Assembly (NCBI GenBank): GCA_027627225.1
Contig: CM051029.1
Span: 73,568,078 to 73,632,077 of the forward strand
Length of the DNA: 64,000 nt
Direction: 5' to 3'
DNA from: Congeria kusceri
Lineage: Eukaryota; Mollusca; Bivalvia; Myida; Dreissenidae
This document shows positions 26,001-41,000 of the stretch, in pieces. The translations under genes and the position numbers were made by a program. The notes beneath the pieces were generated by a model. It ran no database searches and was not told where the DNA came from. It saw only the letters and a list, made by a program, of their open reading frames with translations. How positions within the stretch are numbered: position 1 is the first letter of the stretch; every line of letters begins with the position of its first letter.

Positions 26001-29000
26001 CGCATTGTATTTGCAGAATGTGTTGTCAGGTCATGTTAGAATCGAAATTGATACCTTAGGCGAGTAAACATCCAAAGTTCACATTAATTTCGTGCATAGT
26101 GTTTGTGGTTGATATATGAAGTTATACCGCAAGATTTTTAAGGCGACAGTTTGATTGGCTCCTAAAAAGGTCATCTGAACGTGATCCCTAATGCGAAGTC
26201 ATCAGATCCAGTCAGCGTAGCGTCAGACTGGAGATGATTTTAATGAGATTGCGTCATGTCTGGAATGGGGCATCTCCTGTATCTTGTACCATCTCCAATA
26301 ACTTAATAAACAAATTAACGAGTCTTATAGTCGATGGCCATATGGGACAGAATCCTGGTGCTAAAAATAGATAAAAATACACGAACTATACACACACATA
26401 CACTTCGTTGTAATGTTCTGAATTATATTTGGAATGTTTTTCGGCATGTATACAGTGATACTATGAGCTACCATGTATTTCTGCATGTATACAGTGATAC
26501 TATGAGCTACCATGTATTTCTGCATGTATACAGTGATACTATGAGCTACCATGTATTTCTGCATGTATACAGTGATACTATGAGCTACCATGTATTTCTG
26601 CATGTATACAGTGATACTATGAGCTACCATGTATTTCTGCATGTATACAGTGATACTATGAGCTACCATGTATTTCTGCATGTATACAGTGATACTATGA
26701 GCTACCATGTATTTCTGCATGTATACAGTGATACTATGAGCTACCATGTATTTCTGCATGTATACAGTGATACTATGAGCTACCATGTATTTCTGCATGT
26801 ATACAGTGATACTATGAGCTACCATGTATTTCTGCATGTATACAGTGATACTATGAGCTACCATGTATTTCTGCATGTATACAGTGATACTATGAGCTAC
26901 CATGTATTTCTGCATGTATACAGTGATACTATGAGCTACCATGTATTTATGCATGTATACAGTGATACTATGAGCTACCATGTATTTCTGCATGTATACA
27001 GTGATAATATGAGCTACCATGTATTTCTGCATGTATACAGTGATACTATGAGCTACCATGTATTTATGCATGTATACAGTGATACTATGAGCTACCATGT
27101 ATTTATGCATGTATACAGTGATACTATGAGCTACCATGTATTTCTGCATGTATACAGTGATAATATGAGCTACCATGTATTTCTGCATGTATACAGTGAT
27201 ACTATGAGCTACCATGTATTTCTGCATGTATACAGTGATACTATGAGCTACCATGTATTTCTGCATGTATACAGTGATACTATGAGCTACCATGTATTTC
27301 TGCATGTATACAGTGATACTATGAGCTACCATGTATTTCTGCATGTATACAGTGATACTATGAGCTACCATGTATTTCTGCATGTATACAGTGATACTAT
27401 GAGCTACCATGTATTTCTGCATGTATACAGTGATACTATGAGCTACCATGTATTTATGCATGTATACAGTGATACTATGAGCTACCATGTATTTATGCAT
27501 GTATACAGTGATACTATGAGCTACCATGTATTTATGCTTTTGCATCATGTAGATTTTTCATCTGCTTTTTTATTTTTATTCAATTATTTTTCAATAAAAT
27601 ATTTTTAAAATTTTCTTATATAAAGATGAAATTTAAACTGAATACGGTAATCCAAAAGGCTGTCCAAATATTTTAACAGAAAACATTTCACCATTGATTC
27701 CTTTTAATAAAACTGTTTATCTTGAGTGTTTTGTTTTCAGACATCTTCATGTCCTACTGCGTTAAGAATGCCCCCAGCAATCGCAGCTCCGTCATACATC
27801 CAGCCACAGTGTACGAGGACCTTACCAAGACTGGATACAAATGGTGAATTTATAGTTTTATTTAAAGGCACTTGTTTACAGATTTTCGCATTTTTTGAAG
27901 TAGCCATTAAATGTCTTAACTTGACAGATTTAAGCATCGGAACTAAAAATCTCAAGTACAATAACAAGAAAAGTATTTAGAAAAAATATAATAAAATAAT
28001 CGTCCCACCAGGGTTTGAAATCGGGAACTCCGGATTAAAAGGCTATCGCCTTAACCACTCGTCCACTCCAACTTTTCTACTTTACCCTGCATTATTTACT
28101 ATATGTAAGTGCTCCATGTGATGTCAACAGTTTCAACAAAAACAACAGAAACACTCCAAATTATTCCATTGTATAGCGTTACAAACGCTTTGTAATTTTA
28201 TCCATTTTAACTGATGATTTCTCATAAACAAAACGGTTTTTACAGTATATTTCTAGGTCTGTAGTGTTATTTTGCTCCCATGTATACGCTGTTCTTTTAT
28301 TTTTGGAATCGGTGACAAAAAGTTGCAAAATTGTCATTTTGTCAATCTGCGTATAGGTCCCTTTTAATTCCTTAGAACACAATCATACCAGTATTCAATG
28401 TGAGATGCTGTTGGTAAAAGTCCTTAATTGAGGCGCGTCTTAAGAAAACCGGGCTTAATACATGTGCGTAAAGTGTCGTCCAGGATAAGCCTGTGCAGTC
28501 CTCACAGGCTAATCCAGGACGGCACTTTCTGCCTACAGTGGATTTATGTTTAGAAGAGACTTCCTTGAAACAGAAAATACCATAAAAGCGGAAAGTGCTG
28601 TCCTGGATTAGCCTGTGCGGACTGCAAAGGCTAATTCGGGACAACACTTTACGCTTATGCATTAAGCCCGGTTTTCCCACGACACGCTTAAATTTGTTTA
28701 TATCTCTAATCATCGCATTTGTTGCAGAATATTGAATAAGATTTGAGCACATTAATTTCTTCACAAGAAAAATATCTCAACATCAGCCAAAAAAATTCCA
28801 TTACTTTTAATGAGCTTGATGTTTCTCAAACACTGCTTTATCATTAGTTCGAGTATTCGAAGAATAGGTTAGCTATCCTACTACCCCCGGCGTCGGCGTT
28901 GCATCTGAATTGGTTAAAGTTTTTATTCAAAAGTCTTGTAACTTCAAAACCACATAAGTTATTCACTTGAAACTTAGAACGAACCTTTGTCATCAACTCT

Positions 29001-32000
29001 AGTATCAGGGGCAACATTACCCATAACTATGTTTTGTATTTTGACAGAGTTATGCCCCTTTTTCACATAGATTTTTGGTCAAAGTTTATTTTCAAAAGTT
29101 TGGTAACTTCAAAACTACATAAGTTATTCACTTGAAACTTGGAACTAACCTGTGTTATCAACTCTAGTATCAGGGGAAACATTACCCCTAACTCTGCTTT
29201 GTATTTTGACAGAGTTATGCCCAGTTATGTTATGCCAGAGTTATGTTAGATTTATGGTTCAAGTTTTTGTTCCAAAAATGTATTAACTATACAAGGCTTC
29301 GCTTAAAAGTTTTGTATTTTAACAAATTTATGCCCCTTCCACTATCCAAAATATGTACCAACTTAAATACTTCGAATAGTCGAGCGCGCTGTCCTTTGAC
29401 AGCTCTTGTTTTATTTTTTACACACAGCTGGTTCCCAAAACCTAATGAGAAGACTTCAACAGAGGAAATGGCTCGAGCCATCAGTGACGCTGCAGTGTTC
29501 CTCATCTTCATATCCGTGGAGTACGTGAGGGACGTGGACTGCGTCATGCTGTTAAAGTACGCCAAGCTGACACTGCGGAAACCGCTCGTTGTGATTGCTG
29601 TGGGAGAGAATTGGGACTGGCAGAAGGGCCCAGTGGGGATGATGCTTGAAGACGTGGTATGACGCATTTGTGAATTTCTTTATATTGCAGAATGTTACAA
29701 TTTGCAAGTAAATTCATATAATGTGGTTAAGTTTGATTTGTTTTTATGCCGCCACAATCAGGGTTGACCCTGTCCGTGTGTATGTACTTGCATATGTTCA
29801 GATTCTCGACCAGAGCATAATTTTGTCCAGCATGGAAGAATTTTCAAATATCTTGGCAGAAGTGCTTTTGCACGATGAGGCGGGTTTTTAAGGTGTGTTG
29901 ACTGCTTTAAAACTTACAATTTGAAAAGGGTGTTTGTGAACATGACATTGTTAACATGTCTTTGCTCCCTTAAATCTTTTGAACAAGTGTTTTTGAACAT
30001 GAACTTGTTAACATGTCTTCGCTAACTGAAATTTTAAAACAGGTGTGCTTCAACATGACATTGCTAACATGTCTTTGCTCATTGAAATTTGACAGGTGTT
30101 TGTGAACATGATCAACTCAAAGTGTAACGTCTACAAAATCAAGTTTGAGGAGCTGCTGTCAGCCATCTCGTCCAAGACGACCAGGACGGTGGGCCAGGCT
30201 CCAGTCCCCACATGCTTCTTCAGCTACACCTGGGTGAACTCCCAGACTGCCGTACAGCTTGGCACTCGGTGAGTAGAATGTCATGCCTGGGTGAACTCCC
30301 AAATTGCCGTACAGCTGGCACTCGGTCAGTAGAATGTCATGCCTGGGTGAATGTCATGCCTGGGTGAACTCCCAGACTGACGTACAGCTTGGCACTCGGT
30401 GAATAGAATGTCATGCCTGGGTGAACTCCCAGACTGCTGTACAGCTTGGCACTCGGTGAGTAGAATGTCATGCCTGGGTGAACTCCCAGACTGCCGTACA
30501 GCTTGGCACTCGGTGAGTAGAATGTCATGCCTGGGTGAACTCCCAGACTGCCGTACAGCTTGGCACTCGGTGAGTAGAATGTCATGCCTGGGTGAACTTC
30601 CAGACTGACGTACAGCTTGGCACTCGGTGAGTAGAATGTCATGCCTGGGTGAACTCCCAGACTGCCGTACAGATTGGCACTCGGTGAGTAGAATGTCATG
30701 CCTGGGTGAACTCCCAGACTGACGTACAGCTTGGCACTCGGTGAGTAGAATGTCATGCCTGGGTGAACTCCCAGACTGCCGTACAGCTTGGCACTCGGTG
30801 AGGAGAATGTCATGCATGGGTGAACTCCCAGACTGACGTACAGCTTGGCACTCGGTGAGTAGAATGTCATGTCTTAGTGTAAACCTATTTATTTAAGCTC
30901 GATTGCATCGAAAGCCTTAGGCTTATAGAGACATTCTCGAGTCCGTTTCCTGGGTAGAACCAGTACTTGGTGTCTTTGTGGGAGATCTTGAGAACGCTCC
31001 CGGAGTGGGGATCGAACCCGTGACCTCCCGATCGCTAGGCGGACACCATATCCACTACGCCACCGCGACCTTAATGTCATGTCTTGGTGAGTAGAATGTC
31101 ATATCAAGAACAGCCATCGTGATGTTTATAAAATCAAATTATTAACACTTTCATTTGACATAAATAACTGGTTTTCAAAATGTTACAACTGACAGAAAGA
31201 TGATATATTGTTGATTTCGTACTTTAAAGTTTAGTTTTAGGTGATTTTCGTTATGTCATTATGTTGTTTTTTTATGTTTAATTATGTTTCATTTTGTTAA
31301 TTTTCTAAACAGATACAGAAAATGATGGGATAAATAGAATACTAGGTCAGTGTTCAATTAAGACATGTTGATCACGAAAATGTGATTAACTCGCCAAGGC
31401 TCTTGGTTGGCATGGATACTATTTCGTTTGCAGGAAAATAGAGGGCGCTTTGGGCTATGGAGACCCAAGATATATCAAGAAATACTTGGAGGATCAAGGC
31501 ATCAAATGCTGGATTGACGTTGAAAGAGTCGGACAGGTGAATAATCATTGATACACACTTCCGTTTATTAACACAAAAAAACAACAAATACAAACAGTTC
31601 AACTCTACTCTCTTTGGTCAATTTAATATTTTGAAATCACATGCACATTGAGTTTTTTGGGACTACATTAAATCCAATTTAGTAGCCCACTTGGATTGTG
31701 GCTATGCAGCATTGCATACATGTCTCAGTCACATGCACATTGAGTTTTTATGCCCATGGCATCTTGATGCAGGAGGCATATAGTGATCGTCCTGTCCGTC
31801 TTTCCGTCCTTCCGTCCGTGACAAGGTTAAGTAGATTTTACCGTTTCGTCTAGCACCAACACCGCTTACTACAACACTTTGATACTTAAACAGTTGTTGC
31901 TTATGACCATTCCTCATCCACCCATATTACCCAACCTCACTTTGACCTTGACGGTGACCTATTTTCGACTAATAGTAATTCAAAAGTGCCATTTCTTAGT

Positions 32001-35000
32001 TAACTAGATTTTACCGTTTCGTCTAGCACCAACACCGCTTACTACAACACTTGGATATTTACACAGTTGTTACTTATGACTGTTCCCAATCCACCCATAT
32101 CATCAAACCTCACTTGACCTTGACCTTGACCTAATTTGGACTAAGAAATGGACTACCCAGCACCAACCGGGGGCATGTGCGTTTATCAAACACAGAATCT
32201 TGTTTGGGGCCACATTAAGGCAAGTTTTGCAGAGCCACTCGGATTACGGCTGTACAGCATTGAAATTAAGTCTTTAAATCAGAATAAGTGTATGTGTTCA
32301 GAACAGACATAACAGCCTGTGTTAAAGGTTATTAAATTATTTTTAGAATGGTCTGTTTGACGATATTGCTGAGGGGTTGCTGAATGCGAAGGTAGTGGTG
32401 GTGTGCGTGTCAGATGAGTACGCAGATTCACCCACATGTCGCACAGAGTTCCGCTACGCTGCTAACACCCTGAATCTTCCCATAATCCTTGCTGTGGTCG
32501 GCAGGGGATGCAAGTGGAGGTCAACGGAGGTGAGCATGTAGGAAGCGAAGCATATTTGTTTCGAACAAGGATGTCTGTATATACAAAAGTAAACGGAATG
32601 TAAATTAGTTTTAGTTTGAACCTATTTGTTTTAGCTCGATTGCATCGAAAGCCTAAGGCTTATAGAGACACTCTCGAGTCTGTTTCCTGGGTAGAACCAG
32701 TACTTGGTGTCATTGAGGAGATCTTGAGAACACTCCCAGAGTGGGGATAGAACCCGGGACCTCCCGATCGCTAGGCGGACACCATATCCACTACGCCACC
32801 GCGACCTTGTAAATTAGCAGGAGTAGAATGATAGCATTTATGTAGAAGAGTTCCTTTCCTGAGGCAGGCTTGATCAGAAAGGGATTGTGGTAGTGGTATT
32901 AATAGTAGAAGTAGTTGTAGTAATAGTTGTTGTATTAGTAGTAGTTGTTGGTGTAATAGTAGTAGTTGTTGTTGTATTAGTAGTAGTTGTTGTTGTATTA
33001 GTAGTAGTAGTTGTTGTATTAGTAGTAGTTGTTGTTGTATTAGTAGTAGTAGTTGTTGTATTAGTAGTATTAGTTGTTGTATTAGTTGTAATAGTTGTTG
33101 TATTAGTAGTAGTAGTTGTTGTATTAGTAGTAGTTGTTGTTGTATTAGTAGTAGTTATTGTTGTATTAGTAGTAGTAGTTGTTGTATTAGTAGTAGTCAT
33201 AGTAGTGGTAGTGATGGTGATGGTAGGTGTGGTTGTCGTGTAGGCAGTGATAGTAGTAATTGTGGAAGTAATGTTAGAGGTTGTTATAGTGGTAGTAGTG
33301 TTAGAAGTTGCAGCTGTAGCAACATCCATATGCCTAGTAGCAGCAGTAGTATTATGTCTCCCCCCACGAAGTAGATAGGGAGACATATTGATTTTGTCCT
33401 GGAAAGTTGTATGTCTGGATGGATGGATGTCTGGATGGATGGATGGATGGATGGACGGATTCTTAAAAAAAATTGTTGTCTGCAGTTGTTTTCCGTAGCC
33501 CCCGGTCGGATTTTGACGAAACTTAACAGGATTGATCAGTACTACGTCTAGTGTCTAGTTGTGCATATCGGCGGCATGTCGGCGGTAGCGGATTTTTGGC
33601 AGAGTTACTGCCCTTCAAAGGTTTTCACATAATAGACCTTTTCTGCGCTTTTTCTCCGTAACCTGTGGTTGGATTTTGACTAACGTTATAATTTATCAGT
33701 ACCAACTCTAGTTGTGCATATCTTCGGCAGAGTTATGGCCCTTTTGAGTTGTTGACAGAATAGACCTTATCTGTGCTCTTTTCTGTAACCCCTGGTTGGA
33801 TTTTTATGAAACTTCACAGGATTGGTCAGTACTAAGTCTAGTTGTGCATATTATTGGCAAGTTGTCGTCGTCGCATTTTTGGCAGAGTTATGGCCCTTTG
33901 AAGTTTTTCACATAATAGACCTTGTCTGTGCTTTTTCTCCGCAACCCCTGGTCGGATTTGACAAAACTTGTACAAATTGTAATTAAGAAGTAGTCCCAAG
34001 AGACTAAAAATTTTATAAACAAAACTTAGGCTGTTAACAAGTTTTATTGTATATGTTTGTTTATATATAAAAAAATATTGAATAGTAACTTTCACAATAA
34101 AAAGGGCCCTTACAGTCAACAAAGAAACAACTGCGTAATGATCCTTACAATTTATGATCTGTAAATAAATTGATACACAATAAATGACCATGACCTTTCT
34201 GCTCGTTTTCAATAAACTCGAAAATGAAGCACATATATACGTTTTCTGAAACAATCAGGTTAAATTTGCAGACACACGTGTGTCTTAAAATTTAATCTGA
34301 TTGTTTTGGACAACATGTTTGCATATTTTAAATACAATGTATTTAACTTATTTTCAAATGACTGACCAGAATGACTGTGTCATGAAAACATAGTCCGTGC
34401 ACGTGCCAAGTGCATGTGTATTTCCACAGTGTGGAATACAGCTATGTTTATCCCACGGGGTGCTATTTTGTCAATGACTGCGTGAAGATGGGATAAAATG
34501 GTAGATATGATAATTTGGCCCCATGTTTCAGGTTGGAGTGCTGTCTCTTAAATACCCGCTGGTGAGTTTCCAAGAAAAAAATTGTGAGATGGCCGACACG
34601 CGGCTACTCGAACTTGTGACTGCTGAGCTCGGGAAGGAAATTGTTACCAAGCAACAGAAGAACAAACAGAATGAGGAGACGAAAAACCTGTCCTTCACTG
34701 TAAGTTTGCAGATCTGTTCTTTAAAAAAGATGTGTAATAGTTTGTATTCTAAAACTTGCTGTATTTGATTAACAGTGTTGTATGAAGTGTATAAAATTAC
34801 ATGGCTCGAATTTATTTATTTTTGCCAATAGCAAATTTTTGCGAGTGACTTCAACTCGCAAAAATTAGTTTCTTTTCGCAATCTCATTTAGTAATAGCAA
34901 AATCAACTAAATGCCCTTATGTTTCTAAAATGTGTTAAGTTTAACGTTGTCGTAAACTTGCCTGTTGAAAATGTGTACCAATCTCCGCGATGTAGAGTCT

Positions 35001-38000
35001 GGACTGCCCAATTCTATGAAGGACCAAGTCATATGTGGCCCATATCATTGACAAACCAGACGATGACCCAAAATTCAAAAATTTATAGATTCAAAATAGC
35101 TGTTGGTTCAATTTGTGAGTTTTATAACTGTGTTCACGATATATTCGTGCCAGTGTTGAAAATATGTGTTGACGACCAAAAATATTTTGTAGTAAACGTT
35201 AATACAATAAACAACTATTACACATTGTCCAGTTGTTTAACATAAAATAAAATACAAAATTAATAAATATACACAAACAAATCAAATTATTTAAGATTTT
35301 TTTTTCGGTTTGACATTGTTGTGAATGGTTTAGCCTAAATGTGTGTCCTGTTGGACTTTTTGGGAACAGTTTATCATCTGACCAGTTGGACTTGGGACTG
35401 TTTTCATCCATGGTTATCTCCCTTCGCCAAAGGCTCAAGAATTGTGTAATAGTCGGGTTACGATGTATTATGAAGATTCTTAATGTTTCGTTCAAATATT
35501 TTTCACCTCGCATTTTTTTGGCGAGCAGCAGAAAAAATTACTCGCAAAACTGATTTTTTTTTACTTGCATTTTGCGAGAGTGCGAGTGCTAAATTCAAGC
35601 CCTAAAATTAGTATAGTGATCAGAAGTTCAAATAACAATTCTCATAATACTGGTAGATTCAAAACAAGGCAGTTATCATGGTAACCTTGGACAACCTAAT
35701 GTCATTTTCATATCAGATACAATGATATTATTTAAGAATCAAAATGGTTTTAGAGTTATTAGATCTAGCTTGCAACATTTATTTGTAGAAAGGAATAGAC
35801 ATTGAAAGCTCATGCAACTATGCAAGAACATTCTGAGCTTAAATTATAATTGAATTTATTTGAAAATTAAATTTGAGACAATAAAATTAATAGTGATGAA
35901 CACAAATAATACGTGCTCATATAAAGTATTCTTTTACAGAAAACAGGCCAGATACATATTTCAAGCATATCATAATATTAATAAACCCATTATACCACAT
36001 GAAAGAGGTTACACTGTTTTTTTACTTGATTATCAAACTTGTTTATTGTTTAAAATGATTCAGCAAGATTTGAAAACAGTACTTATCATATCAATATACA
36101 TGTATGTTAATTTGCAAACTTTTGGTCATAGGAGCTGTTTGAGCTTGCTCAGAGGAAGTTGCTACGGCAACTGGCATTCTATGCTGAACACCAAGACATT
36201 GGCACCTACCCTAGACTTTTCATGATCGACTTCATGAAATCAAAGCAAGGTTAGAACTCAATACTTGCATTGTTTGGTTATTACTCTTGTTTTGTTCCAT
36301 AATTTCCAAACTTTTCTGGTATTAGGTACATCATTATATTGATAACATTTAAATGGCACACTGCTTGAATGAAAGAAGTGCCAACTCTTAAGAAGTATAG
36401 TTTATTGTGTCGCCTGAAAAGGCGACATATACCGGTAGGGTTACTTATGGCGGCTGCGTTGTTGGCGGCGTCGGCGGCATCCCCTTTAGTTTGTGCAGAC
36501 AATAACGTGAGAAGTTTTTGTGCAATCATCATGAATCTAGGGAAGTATTAGTAGGCATTAAAGGAAGGTTAAGTTCCATTTTCGGCATAATTGCTTTTAT
36601 TGTACTTGAGTTATGGCCTTTAAAAAAAAAGTTCAAATAAGGTTTGTGCAGACAATAACTTTTTATGCAATCATTATGAAACTTTATGGAAGTGTATGGA
36701 AGTGTTTGTAGGCGTAAAAGGCATAATTGCTCTTATCGTACTTGAGTTATGCCCCGTCAGGCGACACATCCGACTTACGGAGTTCGAGTTAAGGTTAGTG
36801 GTTTACCAACAAAAACAAGTAAAGTATGAATGTTTTCTTAAAAACTAAAATCTGTATAGTCCAAAACTGTAGTTTTTCAAACGAACATTTGCGCAAGTGT
36901 TAAATGCAATAATCAGTAATGGTTAGCTCAAATTCCATTGATTTCAAGATGAAGAGAAGATGGATGAACAAGAGAGTGAGAAGGATCCTGAATCTTCCGT
37001 GGATCAACTCTCCAAACCCAGAATGCTGTCTAAGAAGGTGTCCGATCTGAAGGCAGCATTCCGCGTGCAGAGATACTGTGTACACACCCTCTGTGAACAT
37101 GATGAGGTGGGGTATAAGATTCTTCCTTATGTTTGTGGTTCCTGAATGATATTATGAGGCGTTTATTGGGAAACCCGGGCTTAATGCATGTGCATTAAGT
37201 GTCGTCCCGTAACAGCCTGCGTAGTCCACACAGGCTAATCCGGGACGACACTTTCTGTTTTTATGGTATTTTCTGTTTCAAAAAAGTCTCTTCTAAACAT
37301 AAATCCACAGTAAGAGGAAAGTGTCGTCCTGGATTAGTCTGTGCGGACTGCACAGGCTAATCCGGGACGACACTTTACGCACATGCATTAAGCGCGGATT
37401 TCCCATGACATGCTTATATGTATTCTACTTTTTCTGCAAAAGATCTGGGTTTCTTCCAATCATATATATTTTCGGTTAATTGAGATGGATATTTAGTTTT
37501 AAATTTAATATATTTTTTGGTTAAATTTAATAGAGATTTTTGGTTAAATGTATTAGATACTTTTGGTTAAATTTAGTATTGAAGACTTCCTTCCTATAAC
37601 AGTCTAATACATGGATAATTTTCAATCATCCTTCAACATTTCTGAATTTGATGCGAAAAAAGTGGCAGTAGGTTAATAAAACGGTTGGAATAAAAATACT
37701 CATGTCTTATTTAAACTATTTTAGAACATTGACATGATAAAGTTATATTGGCATTTCATTTGTAATATTCAGTCATGTTAATACATCTAAATCTTTAATG
37801 CATAAATAATCAAACAAAACTGCCACAAAGCCTGTGTCATTCAATCACTCAAATTGCCAAGCGGTTTTATGAACAAATTAATAATTTGTGTTATTGGTAG
37901 ATGTTTTAATATTGATTAGCTCTTCGTCAGTGGCTTGATTATGATTTTAACCACCATATTGTACATGTATGCATGTTTATCTGGTAGAGAACCTACCTCA

Positions 38001-41000
38001 TCCTATATCAAGTCAGACGAGCTATACACTTGTATCTGGTAGAGAACCTACCTCATCCTATATCAAGTCAGACGAGCTATACACTTGTATCTGGTAGAGA
38101 ACCTACCTCATCATATATCAAGATTGACGAGCTATACACTTGTATCTGGTGGAGAACCTACCTCATCATATATCAAGATTGACGAGCTATACACTTGTAT
38201 CTGGTAGAGAACCTACCTAATCCTATATCAAGTCAGACGAGCTATACACTTGTATCTGGTAGAGAACCTACCTCATCCTATATCAAGTCAGACGAGCTAT
38301 ACACTTGTATCTGGTAGAGAACCTACCTCATCCTATATCAAGTCAGACGAGCTATACACTTGTATCTGGTAGAGAACCTACCTCATCCTATATCAAGTCA
38401 GACGAGCTATACACTTGTATCTGGTAGAGAACCTACCTCATCATATATCAAGTCAGACGAGCTATACACTTGTATCTGGTAGAGAACCTACCTCATGCTA
38501 TATCAAGTCAGACGAGCTATACACTTGTATCTGGTAGAGAACCTACCTCATCCTATATCAAGTCAGACGAGCTATACACTTGCCCAGCCAGGCTTACATT
38601 TTAAGACATGTTTATTTGCACGCTATGTAGGTGATACATTGTTGTTATTTTAAACTGACGAAAAGCGTTACGAACACAGATGTTTATTTATCTAGGAGAC
38701 ATTATTTCCAATACATTTCTAAATCAGTACTCGTGCAGTACCTAAATCCGGACACTTTTGCTGGTTTTGGACGATTTCTCAGGATAATAGCATCAAACGA
38801 AAATAAAAAGTTAAACATAATAAGTTGCGTTTTTTATATTCTTAAGCTTTTCAAAATCTTAGAGGGAATTGCTATCTTAAAGTAACAGTATGGTGTGTTT
38901 ATAAAAAGTCCTGTAACACGTATCAAAATACAGCTGGAGAGTACCTAAATCCATAACACTTTAAAAAAAAAATGTTTTATCAACAACAAAAAGAATAAAA
39001 ATAAGCATTCAACTACAACTTGTTCGTCAGTAATCGTGTTTTCTTCTTTTTTTTACATTGTTATGGTGTTTACTTTAAACATTTTCTCTGTAAAGCTTTA
39101 TTTAGCGGATCTACTGTTTTGATTTCAATCCCCCGCGTGCAAATGTTTACATGTGAAAGGAAGAAAAAAACAATGGTAAGTTAATGAATTAATACTCAAT
39201 TAATTCTGTTGAAACTTGACATACGTTGATGAGACAGGTGCGTACATCAACTGATACCATAGAATAACGGGTCTTGATCGTACGAACGCATTTGTTTTCA
39301 GGTGTCCGGATTTAAGTACTGTCCGGATTTAGGTACTGCACCAGTAGTGTTATTTCGATTATTTACATATAATGTGCTTTTTTTTAAGGAATCTGTAACA
39401 AATGTTTTGGAAATCATCAATTTGCTGATCTGTGAAAAGTCCCCTTTAGGTAATCATTTCATTAATACAACAACTTTTTTCTAGGGTTGGCATGTGGCAG
39501 CTGATCCGCTACCATTGCCATCGGATTTTGGAGAAAATCTGCTGGACAAGTTCTGCCCGTTTGTATCCCGTATGATGGCGGTGATGAAGTTCAACAAGAA
39601 AGTCACGTTGAATTGTGTACAGCATGAACTGGGAGAAGACTATATGAAATGGCTAGAAGAGGTGAGAAGCTTTCAATACATTGTATGGTGTGCAAGATTT
39701 GTACATTTCGATCTGATTGAAAACAAAATGTTTCATCTTGAGACAATGGATATACAGTCGAAACGCAATACTACGAATAGTCACGGGAGACAAGAGTTTG
39801 CTCGTAGTATCGCATTTTGTGTAGAACATTTAGCGTTAATTTGTCAAATGTTCAGGCGATTACGTTAATTAATTCACTTAAATTAAATGCATTTGACATT
39901 AAATTTGTGTATGTATTCGCATTATAAAGCAAAAACAAAGTATAAAATCCGCAAAAAAAAATCAAATTCACAAAGACATATTGTTAATTACGAAAGTCCT
40001 TTAATAATCTCACACTGCACACCATTTAAAGTGGATTATTATACCCGTTAATAAGTAGGTCTGTCCATTGTACAAACAGACTGGCTTGGTGTCTGACTTG
40101 GCAGAGGTGTGAAATCTTCGAGGAGAGGGTACGAAAAGTCTCCGTGACAATCTGATTCGTAGTATTGCATTAACATTTCATTGCAGACGCTATGATCGGA
40201 CCGAAACATTTGTTCATAGTAATGCCTCGTTCAATTGCGAATTCGTAGTATTGCATCTTTTTGTAGTTAAATATATAAGGAAAACGGACGGAACCAGTCG
40301 CCTTATTCGTAGTATCCAGTCATTTCATAGTATAGCCATTCGCAGTATCGTGTTTCGACTGTAATCAATACTTGGATTCTTATTTAAATCCAATTATGGT
40401 AAAGCTACTGGTCCGAAACATATGTTTTTACATTATGTTTGCATGTGGGTTTTTTTTTATAGAAACTACCTTGTATTTGTTGTTAAAAATTATAATCCAT
40501 GTAACTCTGATTATATTAATAACGTGATTTGTGCTTTTTGAATTGTGTACATGGCATATCCATTAAAGACAAATGAGGCATGTCGTGGGAAAACCGGGTT
40601 TAATGCATGTGCCTGTAGTGTTGTCCCAGATCAGCCTGTGCAGCCATCACAGGCTGATCCTGGACGATACTTTCCGCTTTCGTGGTATTTTCTGTTTCAA
40701 GAAAGTCTTTTCTAAACATAAATCTACTGTAGGCGTAAAATGCAGTCCCGGATTAGCCTGTGCGGACTGCACACGCTGATCCGGGATGACATTTTAGACA
40801 CGTTCATGACGCCCGATTTTCCCACGACATGCCTGAAATTATGTATGCTCTTTGAATTTAAAATAGTCTGTTCATTTGTTTTGTTCTAAAGAATCCATCG
40901 GCATCAACCTCGGACTATCAGCAGATCTACCATGATTTTAGAAAGATGGTTATCAGTTCGGACTCCCACAAGACTATGGGAAAGCTTTCTCGGTGAGTAC

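Noticed and set aside
26334..27608. Long overlapping ORFs on both strands (HVYSDTMSYHVFL repeats)
   Set aside because: 39-bp unit length is a multiple of 3, so both strands stay open by arithmetic.
32830..33320. Telomeric or centromeric repeat
   Set aside because: No TTAGGG runs; only local microsatellites and minisatellites.
32874..33386. Poly-Thr and poly-Val proteins
   Set aside because: Trinucleotide microsatellite read in different frames.
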